In this document: piece after piece, positions 16,972-26,320 of the stretch | Layout of the letters: every line of letters starts with the position of its first letter | How positions within the stretch are numbered: the stretch's first letter is position 1 | DNA from: Anaerolineae bacterium | GTDB taxonomy: Bacteria > Chloroflexota > Anaerolineae > B4-G1 | Assembly (NCBI GenBank): GCA_030612585.1 | Contig: JAUWNP010000006.1 | Span: 1-56,589, forward strand | Direction of reading: 5' to 3' | DNA length: 56,589 bases | Notes under the pieces: model-generated | What the model was told of the DNA's origin: nothing | The model's input: the letters and a program-made list of their open reading frames with translations, nothing else | Database searches by the model: none | Position numbers and translations under genes: made by a program

Positions 16972-19140
16972 GTGAATAGTTACGAATCTACCGCCACGTT
17001 GGGAGACGAGGCCGTCACCATTGAGACCGGAAAACTGGCCCAACAGGCAGGCGGTGCAGTCACAGTTCGCTGCGGCGACACAGTATTGCTCGTCACGGCG
17101 ACGATGTCACGCACTCCCCGTGAGGGAATCAACTTCTTCCCCCTCACTGTGGACTTCGAGGAGCGGCTCTACGCGGCAGGACGCATCCCTGGTTCCTTCT
17201 TTCGCCGCGAGGGACGGCCTACCGAATCGGCCACGCTTACTATGCGGCTGACTGATCGCCCCATCCGCCCCCTTTTCCCCCACGACATGCGCAACGATGT
17301 GCAGATCGTCATCACCCCCCTCTCGCAAGACGAGGAGCACCAGACCGACACCCTATCCATCGTCGGCGCTTCGGCAGCACTCACCATCTCCGACATCCCG
17401 TTCGCTGGGCCGGTAGGAGCCGTGCGCGTGGGACACGTAGATGGCGAATTGGTCATCAACCCGACCATCTCTCAGATGGAACACAGTGTTCTTGACCTAC
17501 GGCTGGCTGGCACCGCCGCTGCCCTGCTGATGGTCGAGGCTGGGGCGAATGAGGTCAGTGAAGACGTCATGGTCGAGGCGCTCCGCTGTGGCCACGAGGC
17601 GATACAGGATGTAATTCGCGTCCAGAACGAGATGCGGGAAGCGGTGGGGAAGCCCAAGCAGGCCTATCCCCCCTACGCCCTGCCCGACGAGTTGCTCGAA
17701 ATCGTCCGCCAGCAGGTTGGTGATCGGTTGCCGGAGGCCATCTACGGCGCAACGAGCAAGGCAGATCTCAACGAGCGCTTGAGGACCCTGCGGGATGAAC
17801 TAACCGGGAATCTGGGCGATGAGTGGGATAGGAGAGCAATCAGGGAAGCCTTCGATGAAGCGGAGCGCGAACTCGTCCGCCGACGCACGATCGAGGAAGG
17901 TATTCGCGCCGACGGGCGAGACCCAAAGGCCATCCGCTCTCTTTCGGCCGAGGTGGGACTGCTGCCACGGACACACGGCTCCGGCCTCTTCACCCGTGGC
18001 GAGACCCAGGTGCTTTCCGTCACCACCCTAGGCACCCCCCGGGAGGAGCAGAGGCTGGACGACCTCTCGCCGGAGGAGACCAAACGGTACATGCACCACT
18101 ATAACTTCCCGCCCTATTCGACGGGCGAAGTGCGGTTTATGCGCGGCCCCAAGCGACGCGAGATCGGCCACGGCGCACTGGCCGAGCGGGCACTGCTACC
18201 AGTGATCCCCGACAGTGACGAGTTCCCCTACACCCTGCGTGTCGTCAGCGAGGCGGTCAGTTCCAATGGCTCAACCTCAATGGCGAGCGTATGTGGAAGC
18301 ACGCTATCGCTCATGGACGCCGGTGTGCCCATCAAGGCCCCGGTCGCGGGCATCGCGATGGGCCTGATGATGGAAGATGACCGCTATCAGATTCTGACCG
18401 ACATCCAGGGGCTGGAGGATCACATCGGAGACATGGACTTCAAGGTCGCCGGTACGCGCGCAGGGATCACTGCCCTGCAGATGGACATCAAAGTCGCCGG
18501 TCTCTCCTACGACATTCTGGCAGAGGCGTTGGAGCAAGCCCACCAGGCGCGCATGCAGATTCTCGACGTGATCGAAGCGACCATCCCCACGCCACGGGCG
18601 GAACTTTCGCCCTACGCACCCCGAATGACCATCCTGCACATAGACCCCGATAAACTGGGGGCAGTCATCGGGACGGGCGGCAAGACGGTGCGTGCCCTCC
18701 AGGAGGAGTGCGACGTGCGCATTGACATCGAGGATGACGGCACCATCTACATCGCCTCGACCAGCGGCCCGGCTGCAGAGAAGGCGCAGCAAATGATCGA
18801 GAAATTGACCGAGGAAGCCGAGATAGGCCACATCTATACCGGACGCGTGGTGCGCACCACGAACTTCGGCGCGTTCGTCGAGATTCTGCCCGGCACCGAC
18901 GGATTGGTGCACATCTCGCAATTGGCCGACTATCGTGTCAACAGCGTCGAGGATGCGGTACATATCGGCGACGAGGTCATGGTGATGGTGACCGACGTCA
19001 GCCCCGAAGGGAAGATCCGCCTCTCGCGTCGGGCCGTGCTGGAGGGATGGACGCTGGAGCAGGCCCAAGCGGCCGACAGGCCCAGGGAAAGCCGGGGCAA
19101 CAGAGACAATAGAGGCCGTCGCCCGCCCCAACGACGCTAA
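16972..19140 (+). CDS. pnp: Polyribonucleotide nucleotidyltransferase (PNPase)
   Basis: Phosphorolytic 3'-5' exoribonuclease of mRNA decay, 722 residues. Domains in order: first RNase PH (about 10-140, FFPLTVDFEERLYAAGRIPGS), all-helical linker, second RNase PH (about 320-545, with PPYSTGEVRFMRGPKRREIGHG, SNGSTSMASVCGSTL and the metal/phosphate site DIQGLEDHIGDMDFKVAGT), KH domain (about 555-615, GAVIGTGGKTVRALQEE) and S1 domain (about 622-690, GRVVRTTNFGAFVEILPGTDGLVHISQ). The tail is Arg/Asn-rich (RESRGNRDNRGRRPPQRR). GTG start at 16972 with GGAGGT upstream. Lies between rpsO and lepB. Confidence 0.97.
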   Translation: MNSYESTATLGDEAVTIETGKLAQQAGGAVTVRCGDTVLLVTATMSRTPREGINFFPLTVDFEERLYAAGRIPGSFFRREGRPTESATLTMRLTDRPIRPLFPHDMRNDVQIVITPLSQDEEHQTDTLSIVGASAALTISDIPFAGPVGAVRVGHVDGELVINPTISQMEHSVLDLRLAGTAAALLMVEAGANEVSEDVMVEALRCGHEAIQDVIRVQNEMREAVGKPKQAYPPYALPDELLEIVRQQVGDRLPEAIYGATSKADLNERLRTLRDELTGNLGDEWDRRAIREAFDEAERELVRRRTIEEGIRADGRDPKAIRSLSAEVGLLPRTHGSGLFTRGETQVLSVTTLGTPREEQRLDDLSPEETKRYMHHYNFPPYSTGEVRFMRGPKRREIGHGALAERALLPVIPDSDEFPYTLRVVSEAVSSNGSTSMASVCGSTLSLMDAGVPIKAPVAGIAMGLMMEDDRYQILTDIQGLEDHIGDMDFKVAGTRAGITALQMDIKVAGLSYDILAEALEQAHQARMQILDVIEATIPTPRAELSPYAPRMTILHIDPDKLGAVIGTGGKTVRALQEECDVRIDIEDDGTIYIASTSGPAAEKAQQMIEKLTEEAEIGHIYTGRVVRTTNFGAFVEILPGTDGLVHISQLADYRVNSVEDAVHIGDEVMVMVTDVSPEGKIRLSRRAVLEGWTLEQAQAADRPRESRGNRDNRGRRPPQRR

Positions 19141-19162
19141 TAGCACACACTGAGAGGCTGCC

Positions 19163-19753
19163 GTGGAAGATACTGCGGAAGAGATCACTGAAGAACCCGA
19201 AGTCGGACAGGAACCCCGCAGTTCCGGATCACTGGTATTGCGCTGGTTGCTGCGAGCACTACGCGAGGTGGCCGAAACGGTCATCCCCGCAGTCATCATC
19301 GCCCTGGTCATCAATCTCTTCCTGGCCCAGGCCACCCAGGTGTTGGGACAGAGTATGGAGCCAAACCTGCACAGTTCCCAGCGGGTGGTGGTGGAGAAAG
19401 TGACGTATCGCTTTTTCCATGGCCCACGGCGCGGTGACATCGTCGTGATTGACTTACCAGGGCAAACAGAGATGCTGATCAAGCGGGTGGTGGGGCTGCC
19501 AGGGGAAACCATCGAAGTGCGCAACGGGAAGGTGTACATCGAAGGCGAGCAGACAGACGAAACATGGACGGTCAATCCGGGTGGAAGCAATTACGGCCCG
19601 CAGACTATCCCCCCGCTGTACGTCTTCGTCATGGGCGACAACCGGGGCGCTTCCAACGACTCGCGCAGTTTCGGGCCCGTGCTCATTGATCACATCGTAG
19701 GCCATGCCTGGTTTTCGTACTGGCCTGCGGAGTACGTCGGCTTTGTCGAATAA
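19163..19753 (+). CDS. lepB: Signal peptidase I
   Basis: Membrane serine protease removing signal peptides on the outer face of the membrane; 196 residues, the short Gram-positive-like form. An acidic N-terminus precedes one membrane helix (VIPAVIIALVINLFLAQ). Box B contains the nucleophile (GQSMEPN, Ser64), box C VVVEKVTYRF, box D the general base (IKRVVGLPGE, Lys107) and box E VMGDNRGASNDSRSFG. GTG start 22 bases after pnp, so probably co-transcribed with it. A 9-bp perfect hairpin follows at 19793-19815. Confidence 0.93.
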   Translation: MEDTAEEITEEPEVGQEPRSSGSLVLRWLLRALREVAETVIPAVIIALVINLFLAQATQVLGQSMEPNLHSSQRVVVEKVTYRFFHGPRRGDIVVIDLPGQTEMLIKRVVGLPGETIEVRNGKVYIEGEQTDETWTVNPGGSNYGPQTIPPLYVFVMGDNRGASNDSRSFGPVLIDHIVGHAWFSYWPAEYVGFVE

Positions 19754-19792
19754 GAAGGAGCGCGTGACCGCGCCCTACCCCGCACAAACGAC

Positions 19793-19815
19793 AGGCCGGG
19801 CGAGATGCCCGGCCT
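19793..19815 (+). terminator. Hairpin after lepB
   Basis: AGGCCGGGC-GAGAT-GCCCGGCCT, a perfect 9-bp GC-rich stem 40 bases after the lepB stop. No U tract follows, so termination strength is uncertain. Confidence 0.5.
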
Positions 19816-19880
19816 GCTGCGCATCGGTCACGGCCCATAACTTCGGAAACGGACAGGGCTCCCACACCTGGCAATCGGCC

Positions 19881-19909
19881 TTGACAGTCTCCCTTCTTTA
19901 ACCTATAAT
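19881..19909 (+). promoter_or_regulatory. Promoter of the sugar ABC operon (TTGACA-17-TATAAT)
   Basis: Perfect consensus hexamers TTGACA (19881-19886) and TATAAT (19904-19909) with 17-base spacing, 32 bases before the first permease ATG. Confidence 0.9.
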
Positions 19910-19941
19910 ATCGTGCGTAGTCCCTCTTGCGAAAGGAGATT

Positions 19942-21150
19942 ATGGCCACCATTGAACAGCCTGTGACTCCCGCTCCTCACCGTGGCGTCTTCGCAGGGCG
20001 TCGTGGTCGGCGCATCCGCGAGGCCCTACAAGCCTATCTTTTCCTGTTCCCCGGCACACTTCTACTGCTTGTCTTTAGCCTCCTACCCGTGGGCTACGCC
20101 TTTTACATCAGCGTACACAAGTGGCGCATCAGGAAAGGCGACTTTGTCGGGTTTGCCAACTACTTGAGGGCGCTAGGCGAACCCAGGGACATCCTGTGGG
20201 TGGTCGGAGGGTTGGGTCTGCTGGCCGGAGCCTGGATGGTATGGAACAGCATCAAGCCCGAGTCGTCAGGAAAGGGGTTCCTGCTGCGCGGCCTGGCCGC
20301 GCTGATGCTGATCATCGGCGGCCTGGCCCTGGTCTTAGGGTTTCCGGACATGTTGGCCAATGGCGACGAGGACTTGTTCCAATCACTGCTGACCACCTTC
20401 TTCTACTCCCTCGGCACAGTGCCTCTCCAAATAGTCCTCTCTTTCCTCCTGGCCAACATCCTGTTCCAAGACATCCGTGGCAAGACCACCTGGCGCATAT
20501 TGTACTTCCTGCCCTACGTGACCGTCACGGTGGCCTCCGCCGCCGTGTGGACCTCGATTTTCGAGCCCCGTCGGGGTTTGATCAACCTGGCACTGACCGC
20601 GCTCGGCGTGGCGGATGAGAACTTGCCCCAGTGGTTATTCGAGGCCACGGGTATCGGCACGCTGGTTGGCCAGTGGCTCGGTTTTGAAGTGCCGGCCTGG
20701 GTAGGCGGGCCGAGTCTGGCGCTCGTGGCGGTGATCATTTACAACATCTGGGTGTATGTCGGGTACAATGCCGTCATCTACCTGGCTGGGTTGGGGAATG
20801 TCCCACAAGAACTGTACGAGGCAGCCAGGATAGACGGCGCCAGCCGCTGGGAACTGCTGCGTCACATCACAATCCCCCTCGTCTCGCCAACCACCTACTT
20901 CCTGGTCATGATGGGGGTTCTTGGCACCTTCAGGGCCTTCAATCACATATACGTTATGACCAAGGTAGGCCGAACGATGGGTTTCCCCCAGGGCACCACG
21001 ATGACGGCGAGTATTCTGATTTTCAAGAACTTCTGGGAAGGACATCGCTTCGGCTACGCCTCGGCGTTGGCTTTCGTCCTGACCGGTGTGATGCTAAGCC
21101 TGACCTGGATCCAAAGTCGCGTCTCGGAAGGGCGGGTGTTCTATGGCTAG
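19942..21150 (+). CDS. Sugar ABC transporter permease, MalF/UgpA type
   Basis: Inner-membrane permease of a carbohydrate importer, 402 residues, longer than the usual 290-310. The first helix (YLFLFPGTLLLLVFSLLPVGYAFYIS) is typical. An insertion of about 80 residues with two extra hydrophobic segments (DILWVVGGLGLLAGAWMVWNS, GLAALMLIIGGLALVLGF) follows before the usual FFYSLGTVPLQIVLSFLLA. The ATPase-contact EAA loop is YEAARIDGASRWELLRHITIPL. ATG 19942 follows AAAGGAG. Its 3' end overlaps the next permease by 8 bases. A shared MsmK-like ATPase encoded elsewhere is expected, since none is here. Confidence 0.88.
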   Translation: MATIEQPVTPAPHRGVFAGRRGRRIREALQAYLFLFPGTLLLLVFSLLPVGYAFYISVHKWRIRKGDFVGFANYLRALGEPRDILWVVGGLGLLAGAWMVWNSIKPESSGKGFLLRGLAALMLIIGGLALVLGFPDMLANGDEDLFQSLLTTFFYSLGTVPLQIVLSFLLANILFQDIRGKTTWRILYFLPYVTVTVASAAVWTSIFEPRRGLINLALTALGVADENLPQWLFEATGIGTLVGQWLGFEVPAWVGGPSLALVAVIIYNIWVYVGYNAVIYLAGLGNVPQELYEAARIDGASRWELLRHITIPLVSPTTYFLVMMGVLGTFRAFNHIYVMTKVGRTMGFPQGTTMTASILIFKNFWEGHRFGYASALAFVLTGVMLSLTWIQSRVSEGRVFYG

Positions 21151-22462
21151 TGCAACGGCTACTGCGAAGCGTGAAACGAGGGAGTACCGAGTGCGTAGAG
21201 GTATCGTGCAGAGTCTTCTGTACCTCGCTCTCACCCTGGGCGCTGTCGTGGCGATATTCCCCTTCGCGTGGATGCTCCTCACTGCGTCCAAGACCTACGG
21301 CGAACACAGCCAGAAAGTGCTCTGGCCCGCGGGCTTGACGACGCGTCCATACACCAACCTGTCACTGGCGCAGAAAATCGTGGTGGATGTACACCCGACC
21401 GATGCCTGGCACGGATCAACCTCTTCCTTCAGCCCCCTGATGGAAGGCACCATGCCTGTGAACGAAGTGTCCCAACTTGTGGCCGAGCGCCTTGAGAAGA
21501 AGGACTTAACGCTTCCCCTCAATGTGCTGATCCTGGCGATGGATACCACCAATGACGGGATACAGAACTACGATCGGTTTGTTCTGACCGTGGACTCGCG
21601 CCTGGCCGAGCAATTCACCACGCGCATCAAATTGGGACAGTGGGGAGGGCCAGACTACGAAGGAGCACCCCGGGGCCGGTGGGGACCACACTTCAAGGTG
21701 GTAGGCGCAGGTACTGACCATCTTGTGGTCAAGCAAGGGTGGAATGTGTGGTACATGTTCTTCGGCAACTACATCACAGCCTGGAGAGAGGCAGACTTCG
21801 CCCTGTACACGCGGAACAGCGTCATCACCACGTTGTTGACCGTCGTGGGGGTAGTAGTAACGGGCACACTGGCAGCCTACGCCTTTGCCCGTATGCAGTT
21901 CCCGGCCAAGGGTCTCCTGTTCACGGCCTTCCTGGCGACCTACATGATCCCGTGGACAGTGATTATGATCCCAGATTACCTGATCATCGTCGGCCTGGAA
22001 GACTTCTTCAAGGAGACTTTCGGCATAACTAATGCGTGGTACAACAACTGGACTGCGCTGACGATCCCCTTCATGGTCAACGCCTTCACCGTCTTCTTAC
22101 TACGGCAGTTCTTCGCCCAGATTCCCAACGAGTTGTTCGACGCGGCGCTGATTGACGGCTGTGGTCACCTGCGCTTCCTGACGCAGATTGTGCTGCCGAT
22201 CTCAAAAGCGCCTATAATGACGGTGATCATCCTCAACGGCATCTGGTCCTGGAACTCGTTGCAATGGCCACTGATCGTCACCAGCACAGCCGACTGGCGT
22301 CCCATCACAGTGGGGTTATCTAGTTTCATCACCGAAGCCTCGGCAGAGACGCAACTGATCATGGCCGGCTCAGTGATCACGACGATCCCTATCCTGGTGT
22401 TCTATTTCTTCACCCAGAAGCAGTTCACAGAAGGGATTGCTACGACAGGACTCAAGGGGTAA
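21143..22462 (+). CDS. Sugar ABC transporter permease, MalG/UgpE type
   Basis: Second permease of the importer, 439 residues against about 280 for most MalG proteins. Helix 1 (LYLALTLGAVVAIFPFAWMLLTASK) is followed by a long extracytoplasmic insertion of about 150 residues (roughly 50-200), predicted hydrophilic with beta-like character. Then come the conserved SVITTLLTVVGVVVTGTLAAYAFARM and the EAA loop FDAALIDGCGHLRFLTQIVLPI, ending in the family's GIATTGLKG. It starts 8 bases inside the preceding gene. The loop might contact the binding protein or the ligand directly; that is inference. Confidence 0.88.
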   Translation: MASATATAKRETREYRVRRGIVQSLLYLALTLGAVVAIFPFAWMLLTASKTYGEHSQKVLWPAGLTTRPYTNLSLAQKIVVDVHPTDAWHGSTSSFSPLMEGTMPVNEVSQLVAERLEKKDLTLPLNVLILAMDTTNDGIQNYDRFVLTVDSRLAEQFTTRIKLGQWGGPDYEGAPRGRWGPHFKVVGAGTDHLVVKQGWNVWYMFFGNYITAWREADFALYTRNSVITTLLTVVGVVVTGTLAAYAFARMQFPAKGLLFTAFLATYMIPWTVIMIPDYLIIVGLEDFFKETFGITNAWYNNWTALTIPFMVNAFTVFLLRQFFAQIPNELFDAALIDGCGHLRFLTQIVLPISKAPIMTVIILNGIWSWNSLQWPLIVTSTADWRPITVGLSSFITEASAETQLIMAGSVITTIPILVFYFFTQKQFTEGIATTGLKG

Positions 22463-22548
22463 AGCGTGAAACGTGAAACGTCAGGAAAAGGGGGTGATGC
22501 GAGGGGAATTTACTAATTTACCAATGTACCAGTTTACCAATTTACCAA
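22463..22548. repeat. Two tandem repeats after the permease stop: CGTGAAA (7 bases) and TTTACCAA (8 bases)
   Basis: CGTGAAA/CGTGAAA/CGTCAGG runs from 22465, three bases after the TAA stop; five 8-base units TTTACTAA/TTTACCAA/TGTACCAG/TTTACCAA/TTTACCAA occupy 22509-22548. The first family recurs at 49617-49651, the second (as TTGGTAAA) at 39123-39162. Confidence 0.85.
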
Positions 22549-22573
22549 ATCTAACTCAGGAGGAGAAAAAACG

Positions 22574-24034
22574 ATGAACGTGCGTAAACCAATAGCTGTG
22601 GTAATTGTTTTGGGGTTGATCTTGGCCTCCATAGTATCGTGTGCCAAACCGACGGAGGCGCCAACGGAGGCGCCTGCGCCAACCGAGGCCCCACCAGAAC
22701 CGACCGAAGCGCCTGAGGAGCCGACAGAGGTGCCGGAGCCAACCCCCGTGCCGTTGACCTACGACGTGGAGATCTACGGTGAAATCGAGAATCTGGACCC
22801 CAGCGGCCAAGTGGCGACCTACTGGTACCAGCACACCGGCTCCCGCGAGGAGCTCATGCTGAGCCTGATTGACGAGTTCAACCGCACCAACGAGTGGAGC
22901 ATCACGGTCCAGGGAGAATCCCAGGGCGGCTACGATGACCTGTATCAGAAAATCGTCGCCGGCATCCCGGCCAACCAACTCCCCAGCATGGCAGTGGCCT
23001 ATCAGAATCAGGCTGCCACCTACGCCGTGCAAGAAGCGTTGGTCGCACTGGACCCCTACGTAGAAAGCGAGCAGTGGGGCTACACAGAGGCAGAACTAGA
23101 TGACTTCTTCCCCATCGCGCTGGGCGCCGACTATCTACCCCAGTTCGAGGCTCGCTATGGCTGGCCGCCCTACAAGTCCATGGAGGTGATGTACTACAAC
23201 GAGGATTGGCTGGCCGAACTGGGCTACGACGGCCCGCCCGAGACCTGGGAGGAGTTCGCCGAGATGTCCTGTGCTGCCATCGAGCAGCCGTTCTCCGGTG
23301 CTACTGGCGAGGGATCTGTCTTCGGCTACGAATACTCCATTGACGCCTCCCGCTTCGCCACCTTCGCCTTCAGCCGGGGCGGTAACATCATCAACGAGAA
23401 CGGCACCGGCTACGTCTTTAATGATGCAGCGGGTCTGGAAGCGCTGACCTTCCTGAAGGACCTGGATGATCGCGGCTGCGCCGCGGTGGTGACGGAGCGC
23501 TACGGCGACCAGACCGACTTCGGCGCGGGCCGGGTGCTCTTCACCATCAGTTCTATCTCCGGTCTGTCCTACTACGGGCAGGCGGTGGACGAAGGTGCGG
23601 GCTTCAACTGGAGCGTCAACCCGCCGCCGCACAGCGCCGACCTCGACGCGCCGCGACTGAACATCTACGGCGCTAGCCAGTCCATCTGCGTGAGCACCCC
23701 TGAGGAACAGTTGGCCGCCTGGCTGTTCCTCAAGTGGACGAGCGAAGCGGAGCAGCAGGCGACGTGGGCCAGCAGCACCGGCTACTTCCCCACCCGCCAG
23801 GCAGCGGCAGATCTGCTGGCCGACTACTTCGCCGAGCACCCCACCTACGAGAAGGCCTTCACCTTCATGGCAATGGACTACGGCATCGAGTCGCCGGTGG
23901 CAGGGTACGATGAGTGCCGTGCAGCCGTCGCGGAGATGATCATCGCCGTCATGGCTGGTGAGGATGCCCAGACGCAACTAGACGCCACCGTTGCGGCGTG
24001 CAACGAGTACCTGGCAGACGCCGCACCTTATTAG
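22574..24034 (+). CDS. Sugar ABC transporter solute-binding lipoprotein
   Basis: Extracellular binding protein of 486 residues for the two permeases just upstream. Signal peptide VVIVLGLILASIVSC with a lipobox Cys about residue 19, then a repetitive Pro-Thr-Glu linker (PTEAPTEAPAPTEAP, about 21-60) and a family 1 binding fold: FNRTNEWSITVQGESQGGYDD, IVAGIPANQLPSMAVAYQNQ, the YKSMEVMYYNEDWLAELG hinge and WLFLKWTSEAEQQATWASSTGYFPTR. AGGAGG lies upstream of the ATG. The distance from the permeases (111 bases) is filled with tandem repeats. A hairpin terminator follows. The sugar cannot be named from sequence. Confidence 0.9.
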   Translation: MNVRKPIAVVIVLGLILASIVSCAKPTEAPTEAPAPTEAPPEPTEAPEEPTEVPEPTPVPLTYDVEIYGEIENLDPSGQVATYWYQHTGSREELMLSLIDEFNRTNEWSITVQGESQGGYDDLYQKIVAGIPANQLPSMAVAYQNQAATYAVQEALVALDPYVESEQWGYTEAELDDFFPIALGADYLPQFEARYGWPPYKSMEVMYYNEDWLAELGYDGPPETWEEFAEMSCAAIEQPFSGATGEGSVFGYEYSIDASRFATFAFSRGGNIINENGTGYVFNDAAGLEALTFLKDLDDRGCAAVVTERYGDQTDFGAGRVLFTISSISGLSYYGQAVDEGAGFNWSVNPPPHSADLDAPRLNIYGASQSICVSTPEEQLAAWLFLKWTSEAEQQATWASSTGYFPTRQAAADLLADYFAEHPTYEKAFTFMAMDYGIESPVAGYDECRAAVAEMIIAVMAGEDAQTQLDATVAACNEYLADAAPY

Positions 24035-24077
24035 ACAGATCATAGGCATCCGGTGAATCCCTGAATTCACCGAAACG

Positions 24078-24114
24078 CAAAGCGGGTTGCGAGTCCATCG
24101 CAACCCGCTTTTCA
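24078..24114. terminator. Bidirectional intrinsic terminator between the binding protein and the response regulator
   Basis: AAAGCGGGTTGCGA pairs with TCGCAACCCGCTTT around GTCCA, followed by TTCATTTTC; a 14-bp stem between convergent genes. Confidence 0.88.
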
Positions 24115-24163
24115 TTTTCTTATCGGAAGCCTTTTTCTCGCCGTCCGTCCTGGTCCAACGGCG

Positions 24164-24814
24164 CTAGAGAAAATCCTTCAAATTGTGCTCCACGGCATAA
24201 GCAGCCGCCTCAGCACGATTTGTCAGGTTCAGTTTTCTCAGAATACTGCTGACGTAGTTACGTACCGTCCCCTCGCCCAGGAACATCACCCCAGCAATCT
24301 CCCGGTTCGTCTTGCCCTCAGATACCTGGGCTAGAACACGCATTTCCTGGTCGGTCAGACCAGCGAAAGCCTCCTCTTGCTCTTTGCGCGCCGCTTCGCG
24401 CACGCGGGCGAAAACCCGCTGCGTGAGCGCCGGGTCCAACAGCGCCTCCCCTTCCCCCACCGTCTCTATTGCCCGGACCAGATCGTCGCTGCCGATCTGC
24501 TTGAGCACATAGCCACACGCCCCGGCAGCGATGGCGTCGAACAGCATCTCGTCCTCGGCATAAGAGGTGAGCATGATAACTTTGGCCTCTGGTGCCTGCT
24601 CGACGATCTTCCGGCAGGCATCAATGCCGCTCCCCCCTGGCAGCCGGATATCCATCACCACGACATTGGGACGAAGAAGCAGGGTCTTCTGAACAGCCTC
24701 CTTAGCCGTAGCAGCCTCGCCCACGACTGTGAAGTCGGGATGGCGTTCAAGAAGCGTGCGCAGGCCAAGCCGCACCACCTCGTGGTCGTCCACGATGATA
24801 ATTCTAAGTGTCAT
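24164..24814 (-). CDS. NarL/FixJ-family response regulator
   Basis: Transcriptional regulator of 216 residues phosphorylated by the adjacent kinase. The receiver domain has acidic pocket residues D9-D10, phosphoacceptor Asp55 ([11 protein letters not shown]), Thr in MLTSYAEDE and Lys in YVLKQ. The C-terminal LuxR-type HTH (about 150-212) reads [21 protein letters not shown] and [16 protein letters not shown]. It lies 40 bases downstream of its kinase on the same strand; the gap is an AATGAAC tandem repeat starting at the kinase stop. Targets unknown; the neighbouring sugar ABC operon is a candidate. Confidence 0.93.
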   Translation of the reverse strand: MTLRIIIVDDHEVVRLGLRTLLERHPDFTVVGEAATAKEAVQKTLLLRPNVVVMDIRLPGGSGIDACRKIVEQAPEAKVIMLTSYAEDEMLFDAIAAGACGYVLKQIGSDDLVRAIETVGEGEALLDPALTQRVFARVREAARKEQEEAFAGLTDQEMRVLAQVSEGKTNREIAGVMFLGEGTVRNYVSSILRKLNLTNRAEAAAYAVEHNLKDFL

Positions 24815-24827
24815 ACCACCTCATTCC

Positions 24828-24857
24828 AATGAACAATGAGACAATGACCAACGTTCA
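24828..24857. repeat. Tandem repeat AATGAAC between kinase and regulator genes
   Basis: Units AATGAAC/AATGAGAC/AATGACC/AACGTTC; the kinase TGA stop (minus strand, 24857-24855) falls at its edge. The same unit recurs at 50163-50191. Confidence 0.75.
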
Positions 24858-26237
24858 ATAGGGCACGGTTAGGATCAGGGTCATGCCCTTATTTGGCGCA
24901 GTGTCAATGTCCAGCAGGCCATCAAGCAAACGCGCGCGCTCGCGGATGTTGCGCAGTCCGTGCCCACCGTTGATCGGCAGCGCCGAGAGCCCGACGCCAT
25001 CGTCGGAGATGCGGAGTTGCAACGCGTTGACACCGTACCGCAGGTGTACCTCGACCTGCCGGGCCAGTGCGTGCCGGGCCACGTTGGTCAACGCTTCGCG
25101 CGCGATTTGAAAGATATGCTGCCGACGCTCGGCCCCCAGCACTCGGGTGTCCTCACCCTCCACAGCGAACTCTGTCTCCAGCAGCGTGTTGACGCGAAAG
25201 TCTTTGAGTATCTTGCTCAGTCCCACCTCAAGGTCATCGTGTGGCATCTCGCCGCGCAGGTCAAAGATGTAGCGGCGAATGTCCTGGATGGTTTGATTCA
25301 GGCTCCCAATCGCGCGCGTCAGTTGGGCACGCGCCATCTCCGGCTCGTCAGGAATACTGTGACGAGACCCTTCCAGCATCAGCCCGGCAGCATAGATGGA
25401 CTGGATAATGCCGTCGTGTAACTCTCGCCCTATACGCTCACGCTCGCGGGCCAGCGACTGCCTTCGTTCTACGCTCTCCAGCCAGAGTTCAATCTCTCTC
25501 AGTATCACACTCAACGCCCGCACGATCCCATAGGCGATAGCGATGCCGCACAAACCGCGGAAGAGCGAAATCGGGATGCCCAGCGCCCGCAGAAGAGCCT
25601 CCTGGTTGAGCCAACTGGCGGGGAAGAAAGGGGCAGCCGGTCCGATCAGCCCTCCGAACAAGGCGAAGAACCCCAGGGCAAACCAGGTACAACGCAGGGA
25701 GGGTTTGACCTGCGGCAGCCGTTCGGGCTCAATGGTACGGTAGGTCTGGCGGCGTAGCCCCCACGCCCCTAGCAGGCCGCCGGGCAGCGCCAGCCCGCAG
25801 CGCGCAGCGATCTCGCCGCCGAGCCACACCTGCTCCGCTGGCACATGGGCCAGGCGGGCGACGACCAAGCCGGTCAGCCACAGCGCAAAGAGACCGCCAG
25901 CAAACACCCACCACTCCCACTGCCGCCTTTCCAGCGGCACGAGGGTCTGCAAAGCGAAAGCCAACAGGGAAGCATAGCCAACACCCAGGAGAAGCAACCG
26001 TAGCCAGGCGAGCAGGAGTGCCGAAGCACCCGAGGACACCAGCCACACAGGACTCCAGGCCACCAATGCCTCACAAAACCCGAAGGCCGCCAGTGGTGAA
26101 AGACCGCGGGCGACCTCCAATCGTGCACTGCGGCGGGCCAGGAAAACAATCGAGAGACCCAACACGAAAAAAGCCTGTCCATGTAAAAGTGCCAGCATCA
26201 ATTGATGAGCAGCGAGAACGTCTCGCAGCCAGGCCAT
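24855..26237 (-). CDS. Membrane sensor histidine kinase, NarL-type
   Basis: Partner of the NarL-family regulator; about 460 residues. The N-terminal 240 residues form seven or eight membrane helices (MLALLHGQAFFVLGLSIVFLA and following), without an evident periplasmic sensor domain. The phosphoacceptor helix is ERIGRELHDGIIQSIYAAGL. The ATPase domain has REALTNVARHA (N box), ISDDGVGLS (G1) and GHGLRNIRERARLLDG (G2). ATG 26237 chosen; TTG 26249 possible. A promoter (TTGCCT-17-TATAAT) lies at 26304-26276. The hydrophobic input domain suggests a membrane-linked or small-molecule signal. Confidence 0.9.
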   Translation of the reverse strand: MAWLRDVLAAHQLMLALLHGQAFFVLGLSIVFLARRSARLEVARGLSPLAAFGFCEALVAWSPVWLVSSGASALLLAWLRLLLLGVGYASLLAFALQTLVPLERRQWEWWVFAGGLFALWLTGLVVARLAHVPAEQVWLGGEIAARCGLALPGGLLGAWGLRRQTYRTIEPERLPQVKPSLRCTWFALGFFALFGGLIGPAAPFFPASWLNQEALLRALGIPISLFRGLCGIAIAYGIVRALSVILREIELWLESVERRQSLARERERIGRELHDGIIQSIYAAGLMLEGSRHSIPDEPEMARAQLTRAIGSLNQTIQDIRRYIFDLRGEMPHDDLEVGLSKILKDFRVNTLLETEFAVEGEDTRVLGAERRQHIFQIAREALTNVARHALARQVEVHLRYGVNALQLRISDDGVGLSALPINGGHGLRNIRERARLLDGLLDIDTAPNKGMTLILTVPY

Positions 26238-26275
26238 CCGATAATCCAACCTTTCCTCTTATGGTCGTTTGTTTA

Positions 26276-26304
26276 ATTATACCAGCGATGCCATTTTGAG
26301 GCAA
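26276..26304 (-). promoter_or_regulatory. Promoter of the two-component operon (TTGCCT-17-TATAAT)
   Basis: Minus strand TTGCCT (26304-26299) and TATAAT (26281-26276), 17 bases apart, about 40 bases upstream of the kinase start. Confidence 0.8.
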
Positions 26305-26320
26305 GGGTTATCCACAAGCA

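Noticed and set aside
22463..22548. CRISPR-like array
   Set aside because: The repeat units are 7-8 bases with no spacers; there are no cas genes. Same for the other tandem repeats.
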